A DNA stretch of 64,000 nucleotides from Wolfiporia cocos (lineage: Eukaryota; Basidiomycota; Agaricomycetes; Polyporales; Phaeolaceae). The position numbers and the translations under genes were made by a program. Shown here in pieces: positions 24,319 through 36,322 of this stretch (its first letter is position 1; each line of letters starts with the position of its first letter). Where the stretch lies: NCBI GenBank assembly GCA_029448655.1, contig JACCLO010000020.1, positions 278,846-342,845 of the forward strand. Direction: 5' to 3'. Under the pieces are notes generated by a model. That model did not search any database, was not told where the DNA came from, and was given only the letters and a program-made list of their open reading frames with translations.

Positions 24319-25697
24319 TACCGCGATGCTCCGGCTTCTGATTTTGATTCCAAATATCCTGCTAACGCTGCCAATAATGCTTCATTGCCCCTGAGTACCA
24401 CGTCGTCTACTGTATCGCTAGTTCTTCGCTCCGCATACTACTGTGCCGGTCATCCTTCCTTGACACACGCGTCCTATCCTTCATAGATCTGTTAGTCGCT
24501 CCCTTTTTGCAGCACAGTGCAGCACATCTGTATTTTTAGCCTAGTGTACAAGTAGTCTCCCTATCAATCACTCGTTCATCAGGGAGAAAAGTACTGTTGT
24601 ACTGTTTTTGACTGGATTAAGATTCCTACTTCGGACGGTCTTCCTCCACAGCGCAACAAACGTGCGAGCATGCTTGTGGGGGCAGTTACATATAGTCATA
24701 AATTTAGTCCATTAGTTAGAATATGTATCGCATGGCGGCAGGAAGAACGCAAGCATTGTATTGCTTCCAGCGCACTCTGACTCGGGCGCTTCATGCCGCC
24801 GGAGAGGACCAGGCAGGCGTCCACCGCCTCTTGCGATCTCAAGCACTCGTACTCAGTACTCAGTGCTCAATTCCTGCCACAGTGTCTCATACTGAGAAGG
24901 CGGATGCCAGTGAGCCTCCGTGAACGTTCTGCACGTCTCCTTACTTATCAAAACTTGGGCTTCCTCACAATGCATAATGGAAGGAAGAACGACAGGATTG
25001 GCGGTCCCCTCGTCAAATGAAAAAGACAAACACGATGCCACCTCCAGTGTATGTCACCTTCGGTCTCTAGTGTTGGTCAACCCTCTTTCATGAGAACATG
25101 CTAATGCCGTAGTTGCTCCCTGGATTACTAGCGTGCTTTCTCCGCGCTGCTTCTTGGAATTTTGTAATGTCATGACACAGGAATACGACCACCAGACTGC
25201 GTCCTCTGCGTTGGTTTGCGGATAGTGCGCGCCCGCTACTGTCCTTTCTTCGTTATCTCTTCTTTTGTCTTACGAATTGGATAACAGTCTCGCTAGCCAG
25301 TTCTCCCTCCTCCGGTACACCTGACGAGCTGAAAATGCCGCGGATCATTTGTACTACAGCCCAGGGCTACTGCCTGGGATGGGGTATATTTCGTCGGTGA
25401 ATTGCACAGGACGTTTCTTGACTACCAGGAACTTCGCTGCTCTTGCACTCAAACCACGTTCACAAGTCCCTATGTGAGTCATATATCCCGATGTTCCGAT
25501 GCCTATTCCTTGAATGCCACGCATATGCACCTTCTTCACCTCGGGAGCGGAGGTAGAGTGGATGGTTTGGGCGTCTATTCGTACCTTAGCCGCTCCATCG
25601 CGGACACGTGATGCGTGTTTGACTACACGTGACAAACGCGTCTTTGTTTAACGCTAAACAACCATTGTTTGTACCAAGTTCATGCAAACAATGCTGG
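24319..25697. other. intergenic, no gene seen
   Basis: About 1.4 kb after the receptor stop. Frames at 24723-25041 and 25354-25635 lack any recognisable feature. No CaaX-type pheromone precursor was found on the forward strand; the reverse strand was inspected less thoroughly. Confidence 0.4.
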
Positions 25698-25705
25698 TAT
25701 ATATA
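25698..25705 (+). promoter_or_regulatory. TATA-like box upstream of 25800 gene
   Basis: TATATATA lies 95-102 bp upstream of the ATG at 25800, a plausible position for a fungal core promoter with a short 5' UTR. Confidence 0.4.
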
Positions 25706-25799
25706 CAGCGCATCCGCATTCAGGTTCCTCCATCAGATCCTTGCCTACTGTTGACCAGTCGCATATTATCACTCGTTTATAGTCTATCCTTACCCAGCC

Positions 25800-28700
25800 A
25801 TGACTTGCGACAATCCATCGCATGTCTTTGAGGCAGCCACGGTGCTCTGGAAGCGACTTGTGCACAAGCGTCAAGGCGTCGCGGCCTACGACAAGAAGCC
25901 CAACCGTCGCGGATGCAAGCGACCGACCGCCAACGTCCATCTCGACCGACAGGTCGCCCACGAGGAGATGGCGTGGAAGGTCCGCCCGTCTATGCTCTTC
26001 TCTCCCCCTCCTCTGCGGCTCGATAAGCGCAAGCGCATGCCCAGCATCGCTGCTCCGAACGATGAGGATACGCACGCGCCGGACGATGGCTCGCAAGCGA
26101 CGTACCGCAGACGGATGCATCCGGCGCCGCTCGAAATGCTCAAGCTGAAGAGGCGTCTGAAGGAGGCAGGAAAGCGGAAGCTGGAGGGAATGGTTCCGAA
26201 GTTCCTTCGTCGCTCTCCTCGTTCCGTTCCCAAGCCTCGTCTGCCGAAGAGCAACGACGTCAAGGCGCAGCGGAGGCTATTCGTTCCTTATAGTATTCGC
26301 TGGCGTCCAATGCCAATCGCCAAGAAGAGTTCTAAGCCTATGTCGGAGGCGGGAGGATCTGAGGCGGTCCAGGATAAGAAGAGAGTCCGCAAGTTCGTGT
26401 TGCGCAAGGCCCGACACCTTCGGCGATTCTCTGGGGCGTCTAACATCCCAGTGGTGAAGAGCGAAATGGCCGAGGCATCGACACCGACGTTGCCTAACGC
26501 CGCTCAAGGACCTTGCGATCAGGACGTCCTATACGAGTCTTCAGCTGGAGATGACAAGGTAGGCACGATGGCTAGCCTTCTGTTGCATGTGCTGAGTACC
26601 CCACAGACTATCGTCTGCTCTGAGAGTGAGGGGAGCGTTTCGGAGACTCTGTCCGTAAATGTTTCAATCGTCTCTTTCGATGAGGCTGTATGTACCTATT
26701 TCGCTTTCGTGAACATATTCTTACATCTCTTCAGGACTCGAATCTCAAGCACTCCGCAGCAGATTCGGATAACGACACCCTCGTGGATGATACATCAGTG
26801 TGTACCCCACATTGCTCGAGTCTGCCACATGCTGATTGTTTGCGTAGGTCATTTCAATTTCAGAAGACTTATTCGAACGTAACGACTTGGGAGCGATGGT
26901 GGCGGAGGAGGTCAAGAAGGCTCTGGGAATCGAGGTGGTGGTGAAGGACGCGGAAAGGGGCGTGCCGGCGCAGGCAGAGCAGGTTGAGAACGAGGTGGTA
27001 GCTGCGATGGGTGAGGGCGATGCGCATAACGAGGAAGGGGTTGTCGCGGAGGCCGACAGTCCAACGGCCGGCGCGACTGAATTTGAATCGAACGCAGACG
27101 TCGAGGAAGGCGATATTGCAGAAGAGCCTAGCGCTGTCGGAGAGGTCCATCACACTGACGCGCTTGTCTCGTGCGACACACACTCTCCGTCTCTGGCTGA
27201 GGGCCCATCCGGAGGGCCCTCAGACATAGCGGATAGCAGTGAGCAGCACGAGGCTACTAGCTCGCAATTGCCCGAGACACAGCTCGAGGCAGGCACTGCT
27301 CAGGACGACAGCGAGGACAATGCGCTGCTAGTTGGGGAGGACGACGACGACATGCACGCCGAGATCGATAGTGCTCGCATGGAGGAGTTGTCTTTTGACT
27401 CACTCCCCGTCCCCGCCAATCCAGCCACGGCCCCTGAAGCCGCCCAGTTATTAGTTGCAGACATCCTGATCAAGGATCTCGACACCACCGACTCGACGAC
27501 ACCGCAATCGCCTATCATTGTCGATGATATGGATGAAGATATCGATATCTTCTGCGACGCCGACGAGATGGACGAAGACGTCTACTACGACGCTGAAGGT
27601 GTTATGAATATGGATGTCGAAGATGCTACCTCACATGCTCCGTCGATGGCTTCCGAGCAGGTACAGTATGGTTACATTTGACAGTCCGCACTGTCTGATC
27701 ATCCTTCAATAGCCTATGCTTCTCCCTCCGGCCGACGAGCACAATATTGCGGTCGAGTATATGGATATTGTGGTGAACGACGGTGACGTTTCACCCGTGT
27801 CTTGCGGTGTTCCATCCGATATTCTCATGGAGCCCGAGCGGTCTGACCATCGCTCATCGTTGGAGTGCGTTTCGTCGAGTAACGTAGAGTCAGATATTAC
27901 TATAGACGTAGACGCAGATGTGGATCTAGATGGCGCGGACGAGACGATATCCGAGGAGCTTCCTGTAAGTGCACCTGATGCGGAGATGCTCACCATCCCT
28001 AACGTTGTTCTCTAGGCTTGCGCTTGCGATATCGGAACCAATGCCGAAGAGGACGTCGTCGACGAAGATGCCATGATGGAGGAAGCCAGTAGCATTCAGG
28101 AAGTCCAGACGCCTCCCGGGTCTGCCGATGACCTTCCGGATTTCGAAGAGGCGGATCGTCAACGACAACTGATGCATGAAGCTGAGCAACTTCTCTCTGG
28201 GATTTCGGCTAGCATGGAAGGCAATGCTGGTGCTCCAGTCCTTGGGAGGCCAGTACCTTGGTACGAGTCGCTCTTTCCCGAGGACGAGGACGCTGCCAGC
28301 TTCGCGGCGAATCACGAGTCTGAGTATCAAGTCGATGAGCGGGAGTCCTCTGCTCCGCTCACCGATGAGGTGCAAAACGAGTCGCCCTCCGCTCTGACCA
28401 TCGCTCCTCCTGTCTGCTCCGATATCGACATCGACTCCTTCGTTTCGAATGGACCAGGAGCTGCAATCTCCGCATCCGCTCCTTCATCACCTCAGCCGCC
28501 TTCGGTCTTAAGATTACGTAGCGATGCAGAAGCACCAACTACCTCGATCAATTCTGAGCCAGAGACTACCTTGGTGGAAGAAGACGTGGCCAATCTGGAC
28601 CCGTACGATTTGGTGCGCATAGATCAGTCCCTACTTGTCGACAGCACCATTTCGACCACGTTTGCGACCGCGTTCTCGGTTGGCGACGCCTCCGTAGCCA

Positions 28701-29244
28701 CATCGAGTCAGGATCGTTCCTCCAACATAAGACCCGAGCGGAGAAAGCGTTCTACTCGCCGCTGCGGAGTGCCGTATGCCTCGCGTGATGACTATGAACA
28801 GATAGTTGGTAGCGCGAACTTGCGGGACTTGGATCAGGAGGTTAGATCGGAGGAATCCCTTTCTTGTATTCGTGACAAGTCGGCTGAGGAGAAGCAAGAA
28901 CGGAAACGTGCACGCGCCCTTCGCAAGTTGATCAAACGTCGAGCAAGGCAAGCCAAGGAGAACGAATTCCTGCACCAGAAGCGTCGTCCGACTGGCATCA
29001 AGTTGCGATTCAATCCAAGGTATGGCATCTGCATGACCAGCCTACAGTTCTCGTATGCTGAGCGCATTCGTACAGAGCCAACAGGCCAGAGAATCAGCTG
29101 AAGGTCATCCAGCCTACCAACAGCAGCATGGACGATCTCGTGAACGCACTGTCAGCGTCGACCATCAAGGATTCCTCGTCGCAATCATCTGCCGACGATG
29201 ACCTTCTTGCAGCATTCTCGTCTTTCAGCGTTGCGGAGAAGTGA
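25800..29244 (+). CDS. large charged, mostly disordered protein of unknown function
   Basis: Seven exons (25800-26558, 26607-26687, 26735-26797, 26848-27660, 27713-27964, 28016-29019, 29085-29244) join in frame to 1043 residues; every junction keeps phase. The N-terminus begins MTCDNPSHVFEAATVLWKRL and is strongly basic for about 230 residues (for example KLKRRLKEAGKRKLEG). The middle is very acidic (ILVGEDDDDMHAEI-like stretches, DDMDEDIDIFCDADEMDED). A second basic segment (ERKRARALRKLIKRRARQA) precedes a Ser/Asp-rich C-terminus ending FSSFSVAEK. The basic clusters could be nuclear localisation signals. No enzyme domain is seen and I do not recognise the family. The ATG sits in good context (cagccATGa). 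Confidence 0.75.
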
Positions 29245-29498
29245 CCAACACTCTCGACGTGCATTTCGGCTTTTACTTGAACACTTGGCTAGCTTGGCAA
29301 CTCGGTCATCCGGATGCCTTGGGAACCGCCTAGGATCTTCACGCCTGTCCGATTTATTGGTATCACTCATTTTCTCTCTCTTGACTAGTATCTTGAGCAT
29401 GGACTGCATCGCTACCTTATACTGGGTTCACTCAAGACCTGCGCTGCCTACCGTGTTCGACATTTTGACCATCATCAAGTCTCAAGATCAAGATTTCC

Positions 29499-29606
29499 TC
29501 TCTCGTCTGGTCTCTCGTCTGGTCTCTCTTCTGGTCTCTCGTCTGGTCTCCCTTCTGGTCTCTCTTCTGGTCTCTCATCTGTGATCTCATCTGGTCTCGC
29601 GTCTGG
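29499..29606 (+). repeat. 12-bp minisatellite, nine units
   Basis: Nine tandem units of a 12-bp consensus TCTCTCGTCTGG with one to three substitutions per unit, without gaps. It lies about 250 bp beyond the stop codon of the 25800-29244 gene, probably in its 3' UTR or just downstream. Confidence 0.85.
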
Positions 29607-29829
29607 CCTCTCGTTTTATTATCACTGGATGTGTATTCTCGGAATCTCTTCACAGTCTATCCTGGCATTACATCAAGCCGCGTCTGTCATCATCTCATTA
29701 TACGAACTACAAGAAGGAAGTCAGCCAAGAGAATGCACAAACCTATCTCCGGATGTCCTCGTCTTCTTCTGTCTCGATATTGTGCCTCACAATCTCAGGT
29801 CTGACTGCGATTCGTCTCTGAGTCGACAT

Positions 29830-31320
29830 TGTCCCTCATACGGTCCATTACTACATCGACATTCCTATACAGCCGACATTCTACAGTACCGCTCCTAGAC
29901 TGCCAACATCACTACGCCGATATTACTTCACTTGCCAGCATCGATACTTGCAACATTTCCCTACTCGTCCAACTTCAACACATCCCTGGTCGACTACATC
30001 GCTATGTCATTACTCGCCCACAATCATTGCCCGACAGTCCCAACTAGCCTATATCGCTACACAACCACTTCTACTCGTTCATATTACTACATCGACATTC
30101 TCTACTCGCCCACATCACTACTCTGTCACTCTTCTATTCGCACTCATCCCTGTACTCATCAACTGGTCTACAATGCTACGCAGGTACTCCCATCGTCAGC
30201 ATTCACATCCTTACTATCGCCACATCTCTACGCCGACACCTATATTTCCCAACATTTCAACCTATCCCCAACATCGCTATGCAACCTCTATTCGCCCATA
30301 TCGCCATCTCGATAATTTCCAACTAGCCCACATCGACCCACAGCCGCTCCTACTCGCCTATACCACTACGCCGACATTCCTCATATCGCTACTCCGACAT
30401 TCTTCTACCCGCCGTTCTCCCCCACCCCATTGCTAGGTCACCACTCCCCTATCCGACCGCATCGCTACTCCGACATCTTTCTACATCACTACGCCACCAC
30501 ATCTATTCGCCCGCATCACTGCGCCACCACGTCTATATTCGCTCGCATCACTATCTCTACGCTCCTTATCGCGATCACATCACTATGCTGGTCCACCCTC
30601 CCCGTGCTCTCATCGCTACTCCGCAATCAAAACCCTCGCCCAGACAACTGAAATGTAAGCTCCGCTTACATATTTTGCTCGTGTCGTGCGTCTAACGCCT
30701 GATAACCAGCCGATTCGCTTATATCGCAAGCTCATATCGTCGTGCTGTCTTCTGGCTCGAAACGCTATCCTGATCTATGGCTACTGTCGTGCTCCTCAAT
30801 CTACTCTGCTCTCTATCGCCGCACTGCTTCAGCATCTGATCTGTCGACGCTTGCTCTAGCATCTCCGTATACTCTCTCTAGCATATTTGCTTTCTTCATA
30901 TGCTCTTCTGTTCATATTTCTCCGTCTCTCGTGCTGCATCTCAACATATCTTTGCCTCATCATATCACACCAAACACACCCACCCATTGCTTCCATCTAT
31001 CTCAGCGATGCCATATATCCATGCTTCGTTTATTATGCGATCTGACCATGCTTCATCATATGGTTCCCGACGCATCATGCATCAAGCCTTGCTTCCATTT
31101 ATCTCAACTCATCTCCATGTTGCTTCATCGAATCGCATCTGCCGAACTGCTTTATCGCATCACATCTGCCGCTTGCTTCATATCCTCATAAGAACGGCTG
31201 CTGCCATTGTCTTGCGTCTCTGCGCTCATAATACTTCCATTGTCGCACGATTGCTTTCGCCCCAATATACTACCACTCTGTCGAGCCCTCGCTATCAAGA
31301 CTAGATTGCTTTGAACGTGA
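29830..31320 (+). repeat. G-poor degenerate low-complexity tract
   Basis: The plus strand is made almost only of C, T and A. To about 30650, short phrases such as TACATCGACATTC, CTACTCGCCCACATCAC and CTACGCCGACA recur in loosely tandem order; beyond 30720 it is CT-rich with CTGCTTCATC-like phrases. Because TAG and TGA need G, long open frames arise by chance here. It looks like an eroded minisatellite field rather than a gene. Confidence 0.6.
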
Positions 31321-32415
31321 CTACTCAAACCTTTGAGTCCCCTGGTCACTGTCTGCTATCTATTCCGCTCTCGCTCGGTGCAACGCTCTGTCAATACATC
31401 GCTCTGCATTCTATGTCCGCGGACAGCTCCTCGCTTAGAAGGCCGTATACCCACCTCGCCCTCCAATACTAGCTGTTCTGAATGGCGAGAATCTACCAAG
31501 ACATCTGTTATCCGGCATGGCGTGCACAATGAAACTTGCCCCGGGTGCAGCGACACGCGTTTTGACTTTGCATCGGTGAGCTCCTCTCTTCAAGCTTGCG
31601 CAAAAGCCATCATAACACCCTCTGTTATGTAGCTAGATCTAGGTCCATTCTGACTGTCGGTTGGTTGCTCTGTTGAGAGCTTCTGACTTTGCAGATAACG
31701 TCTGCGTCCTCATGGTGAGTCAACCTTAGTGTCATATCTCTTCTCCAGATAGCCGACCGGACGCTTCGCAGTGCATTCGTCGTTCCTGAGTGACTGGTCG
31801 CCTACTATTGTACTCGCCGGCCTACGGAGGACGAGAACCTGAGTTGATTGAAGCTCGAGCGCTGGCACTGTACTCTCATGTAATAATCACGGCCTTGTTG
31901 CCTATCTCTCACCTTTAGAAGCAATATCATAGGCTATATCCCGACTTGCATGTGCGTGATATGGACTCAAAAATGACTAGTATTTCCTGACTCTACACGA
32001 ATGTCACAAGCCCCGTACGCGTGGCACATGCAGATGTTACATCGAAATGCGGTCCGGGTTTAGCATGATCGTGACTCAGGACACGGTGCTCAATCACGAG
32101 ATTTCGGGTTGCTGTGACTGTCAGCTATCACGCTAACATAACTGGAGCAGTAAGGTGGTAAGTAGAACGGGTAGTGATTATTCCAGCGACGTAACATCTT
32201 TCCAGCACAGCGATTCCAGATAAACCTGCTTGACAGAGCCAACACAACAGCGTATTTGCACTGTACACATCCTCAACCCATGTTCCATTAACATTGGGTG
32301 AAGCATGCAAACATAAAAATGCCAGATGATTTATCCGGCCTGAGCTTGAGTGTCAAACTTTTGATTCTGGGTGCCGCTCAATTAGGGTATCCACTTGGAT
32401 CTGGGCAAACTATAT
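31321..32415. other. intergenic, no gene seen
   Basis: About 1.1 kb of unremarkable sequence between the G-poor tract and the 3' end of the DUF6534-type gene. Short frames only. Confidence 0.4.
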
Positions 32416-34376
32416 TTAGTCAGAATGTAATGCACAACGAATGTGGTTGTCCAGATATACCTGCAGGCTTCCGTTCACATGTGCGCTCTGGTGAATATCT
32501 GTACAGCGGCCGGTGACGTCGTTCAGGGTGAGCATCATAATGCCGCTGCCAGCGTTCCCGATGCGGAGGCTGTCGCGGGCATTGAGAGTTGCCAGTAGAG
32601 CATTCAGAAAGACTGGGATAGAAGAGACAAGAGGCATGAGTAAATTGTAGATGAGGACAGGATACCACTCACATTTAGAAAGTGGCATGAAGATTGCAAT
32701 GTATACGTAGTTGTCTGGCATAATCACGAACTGCGATACGAATTAACGTCTCCAGCACAGCGGGGTTTACGTCGATGGCCTTACCGCAATAAGACATGAA
32801 GTTGCACAAACACTTGTGGAGATGAGGTAATCAGCACAGGGTTATGCTTCACGTAGATAGCACATTACCTCGTTAGTATACCAGACTCGACGCTGTAGAT
32901 CATGAGTGTTGTTACGATGCTATCTGTTCTATTGGACTAATTAGCGTTGATCATTGCGAGAGCAGATATAGCATACTTCGCAAGGCCAGTTCGATACTTG
33001 ATTAGCAGGATACAAAGAGAGCTTGCAATGAGAACGTCTGCCATTACAATGCTGCTGAGGCCAACGTAGAGAAAGCGCTGGAAAGTGTAGATCAGTACAG
33101 TGCACGAAGCTGAAGGTAGAGCGCTTTTTATTGCCGACTCACTGAGGATATCGGCTCTCTCATCGTCGCAAACGAAGTAGAAAGAAAGCTGACGCTTGTT
33201 ATCAGCATTCTATCTCAGTGATAAGACATAGACGGGCCGACTTTCTGATTGAGAAGACTACTCGTCGGTAGTATTTAGATCCACTAAGTGCATGCGATCT
33301 CGAGAGATGAATTGCATCACATACTAAAGGCAGATACTAGTCATAGTTCAGCGTATCAATATATCAAAGATCAGAGCCGCATCAGAGCAACTAACCGAGC
33401 ACAGTAAGGGTACTCAAAATCTGCAGAGAACATCTCAGCATTTGCAGCTGAAATTGAGCGCACACTCACAATTGCGGCTGCCAAAGCCCAGTTTCTTTCA
33501 CTTACTAGAACAATAGGTACCGGTTAATATAGAGGCACAATGCATACTCTGATAGCTACCGACATATCCAGACTCGATAACAATATAGGCTACAAGGATT
33601 GTCGCGATAAGTCATACTGCTATCTGAATAGTACGGCATATTCTAACCTTCTGATAACAGTATCACTAAGACACTGGAAGCGTCGGCCGAAGCGTTTAGA
33701 GCTAAATTACTGCGAGGTAGACTTGACGAACTTACCGTGACCAAGAGGATGGCCTATACATCCATCGTCAGCTAAGACTCGTAATGCAAACACCTTGTTG
33801 ATTACCGGTATACACCTCAAGTAATTTGACATGGTTGGAGTGTAATCATAAGCGGAAACCCCATAATCGGCAACTTACCAGTCTTCTTCAAGTAAGGCAG
33901 TTGAATTTGTGAAGTCTATAACAGAGTATCTGTAGGCGATGTGCGAGACGAAAATCGTCTCGAGGGTATCCAGAACCCTAGACGCTACTTCAGCAATATT
34001 ACTTCGAGCTCTACATATCGCAGGCCCTACCATAGGTAGCCAATCTGTGAATGTGATCAGTGTTCAGCGCCATCGATTGTTTGCATGGGGCATGATCTTG
34101 CACATACCAGACATTTCATCGTCCAAGAGTCTCGCTCATAGCGACTGTAGTAAATGTACGCTTGTACGGTCGTGATCCCATACAAACTGCAAAGACTTTA
34201 TGGTCAAGATCTGCTAAATGAAGAGTAGGATGTAGCTGATAATAACATAGCTGAGACAGTGTTTCCTTCGTCCTCACCGTCAGAGACTACTCGGAGAGAC
34301 AGATCGAATTGCAACAATACTCACCAATGAAGATAGCACCCAGCGTCTCACCACGGTGGAGGCTCGTCAAATCCAT
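32416..34376 (-). CDS. DUF6534-type multi-pass membrane protein
   Basis: First exon (ATG at 34376) reads MDLTSLHRGETLGAIFIG before a GTGAG donor, the family's usual opening. Following exons give SLYGITTVQAYIYYSRYERD, RVLDTLETIFVSHIAYRYSV and IDFTNSTALL; RFLYVGLSSIVMADVLIASS and LLIKYRTGLA; TTLMIYSVESGILT; NYVYIAIFMPLSK; and after a short intron FLNALLATLNARDSLR, ending at the TAA 32416-32418. Many introns, several containing in-frame stops, split the gene. These proteins are predicted seven-helix membrane proteins, expanded in Agaricomycetes, without known function. The middle exons (33100-33900) are the least certain. It is the better preserved of the two members here. Confidence 0.75.
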
Positions 34377-36322
34377 GAAGACTGCTAAATAGAAAAAGCG
34401 TGATGCATACTGATTGATTCCACCTCCAGCCTTATAGTCCCTGTGACGCCTGATTAGCAGGCACTGCTACGGCGTCTATGAAGCTAAAAATGTTCTAGTA
34501 CATCCCCATGTCCCGTTCTTTACTTGAACGGGAAGCCTTCCCGAGCGACTCTGGCTATGCTGACAAAACGGTGTAGAACTTGTAAGCCGTAGGAGTACTA
34601 GCAGCAAGCATATTGGAGCATCATTTGTCTTTATCGCACCGCATCATGAGACGAGCTGTGCGCCATGATAGAGTATTTTCGCAGGAGGGCACGAAGCACG
34701 CCGGCATCGCTGGCAGCATGGAGAATTTTGACCGAGCCTAATCAATCCTGAGGCCTGATCACTCGACGCAGCTGTTTGGTGTCCGTTGGCCTCTGCGCTG
34801 CGCAGGCTCCTAGCATCTTCGGCATAACAATGGAGCGGACGATCGGCTGATGATCTGCAGTGTTCGACATGCCATTGCGGCGGGGATACTGATGTGAGAC
34901 AGATGGTGCGCAACACCTGGGTACGGACCATCTTGCTCGAGTTGGTACGTAGCTCGAACTTCAACAAGTGAGCATATCGTCTGTCGGTTAGCGTATGCTT
35001 TGTGAGTTGCCTGCCAGCACTGATCATGTCGGTTTTATCGCAGAGTTCATTTGACAAATGAGGGTCTGCTCCGAAAGCTACCAGCATGCGGCCCCGTCGA
35101 TTCGGCGTCGAAGCAGGCGACAGCTCGATGTGCCTTGCGCCTGCTAGACATGGCGGGAACTCAAAGCATGTCTGTGGGCACGCTGCTCCAGTACGCCCAC
35201 AGCACCCACATACCATCCAGATCTGTCAGCGCGCCACTCTCGTTATCACAGAGCGTTTTAGACCTCGCGCCTTGTCTCAAGTGCGTGGCGTTCGGACCTT
35301 CTCACACCCCTCGAGAGATATGTACCTGAATCAGCGGCAATACAATCCCGCCCATAGCACTGCTCCTTCACAGATCGAAGATCCGCGATCTCTCCAGGAT
35401 ATAGCGATCAATACCAACAAGATCTGTTCCCAGCGAAAGCGAGACCGGCTGCAGGCGAAGATGCAATAGATGGCAATGACCATCAGAGTGCTGATCATCA
35501 GGTACGGCCGACTCTGTCCTACAGGCGTACCAGCACCGATCCAGGAAAGGTCCGACTGACTTTACGAGTACTCTTGGCTTTCCCCGACGGGAATAAGAAG
35601 CTTCCGGCCTTCGCCGCATCTAATGCATGGCAATGCTGCACTGTAAATGATGCTGCGGTGACAGCTCCGGGAGAAAAGTTGCCGACATTGTTTGTCTGAT
35701 CCCAGTGCAGCATAGCAGGCGTTTGTGTAAATAGTCACTGGGATTAGTTATTACCGAGGATGTGTGCGCAATTACGCGCAAAACTTGGGTGCGACCATGA
35801 GAACTATGGTGTAGACGCGTAGAGCGACGGAGAGGGCGTCGAGCGAGATAGTGGCCAAACCTCGGGTCATCAATGCATGATTTTCTGTTTCGGAACCTAT
35901 ATCAAGTAACTCTAGATCTTATATTTATGTAAGGGCATTGCATTCAGTGTCCTCCGTGTCTTCGTCAACCTGCGATTTGGCCGTGGAACTAGATCACTCA
36001 CCATAGATATGATTAAAACGGTCTTATCGCCCACTGTGGCACCCGCAATGCCAGCTCGCACTGTCGCGACTGTCGTCGACCTTGATGTATGCATACCGAC
36101 TGAGCTGACCCATCTCGAGCTTGCCATGATATGCCAATATGATTGACCGGTACTCTCATCCTGTGAAAACATGGCCAGCGGACGCGCACCCTCTTCGTCC
36201 CCGCCTGTGTTCCCCCAAGCCGTTCACTCAGCAAATGGTGGTTTACAGCACTTCTTCACGGTCCATCCTACAATACAAATCGTTGCACAAACCATCCGCA
36301 CCACACCGCCTGCCCTCCGCGC
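34377..36322. other. region without a confident gene
   Basis: Minus-strand frames at 34644-35216 and 35368-35713 are open but match nothing I know. One frame near 35410-35530 (-) reads LMISTLMVIAIYCIFACSRS, which would be a membrane helix, so a decayed or unrecognised membrane protein gene is possible. The right end (36190-36320) is the 3' flank of the DM9 gene. Confidence 0.35.

Noticed and set aside
24319..25800. Candidate CaaX pheromone precursors next to the receptor.
   Set aside because: Cys codons such as those near 24326, 24400 and 24721 are not followed by two aliphatic residues and a stop at the required position.
29932..30436. Two overlapping open frames of 127 and 162 codons on the plus strand.
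   Set aside because: The strand is nearly free of G, so TAG and TGA hardly occur and long frames are expected by chance.
34644..35216. 190-codon minus-strand frame rich in Cys.
   Set aside because: No hydrophobin-like spacing, no known domain, no splice partners; left as unassigned sequence.
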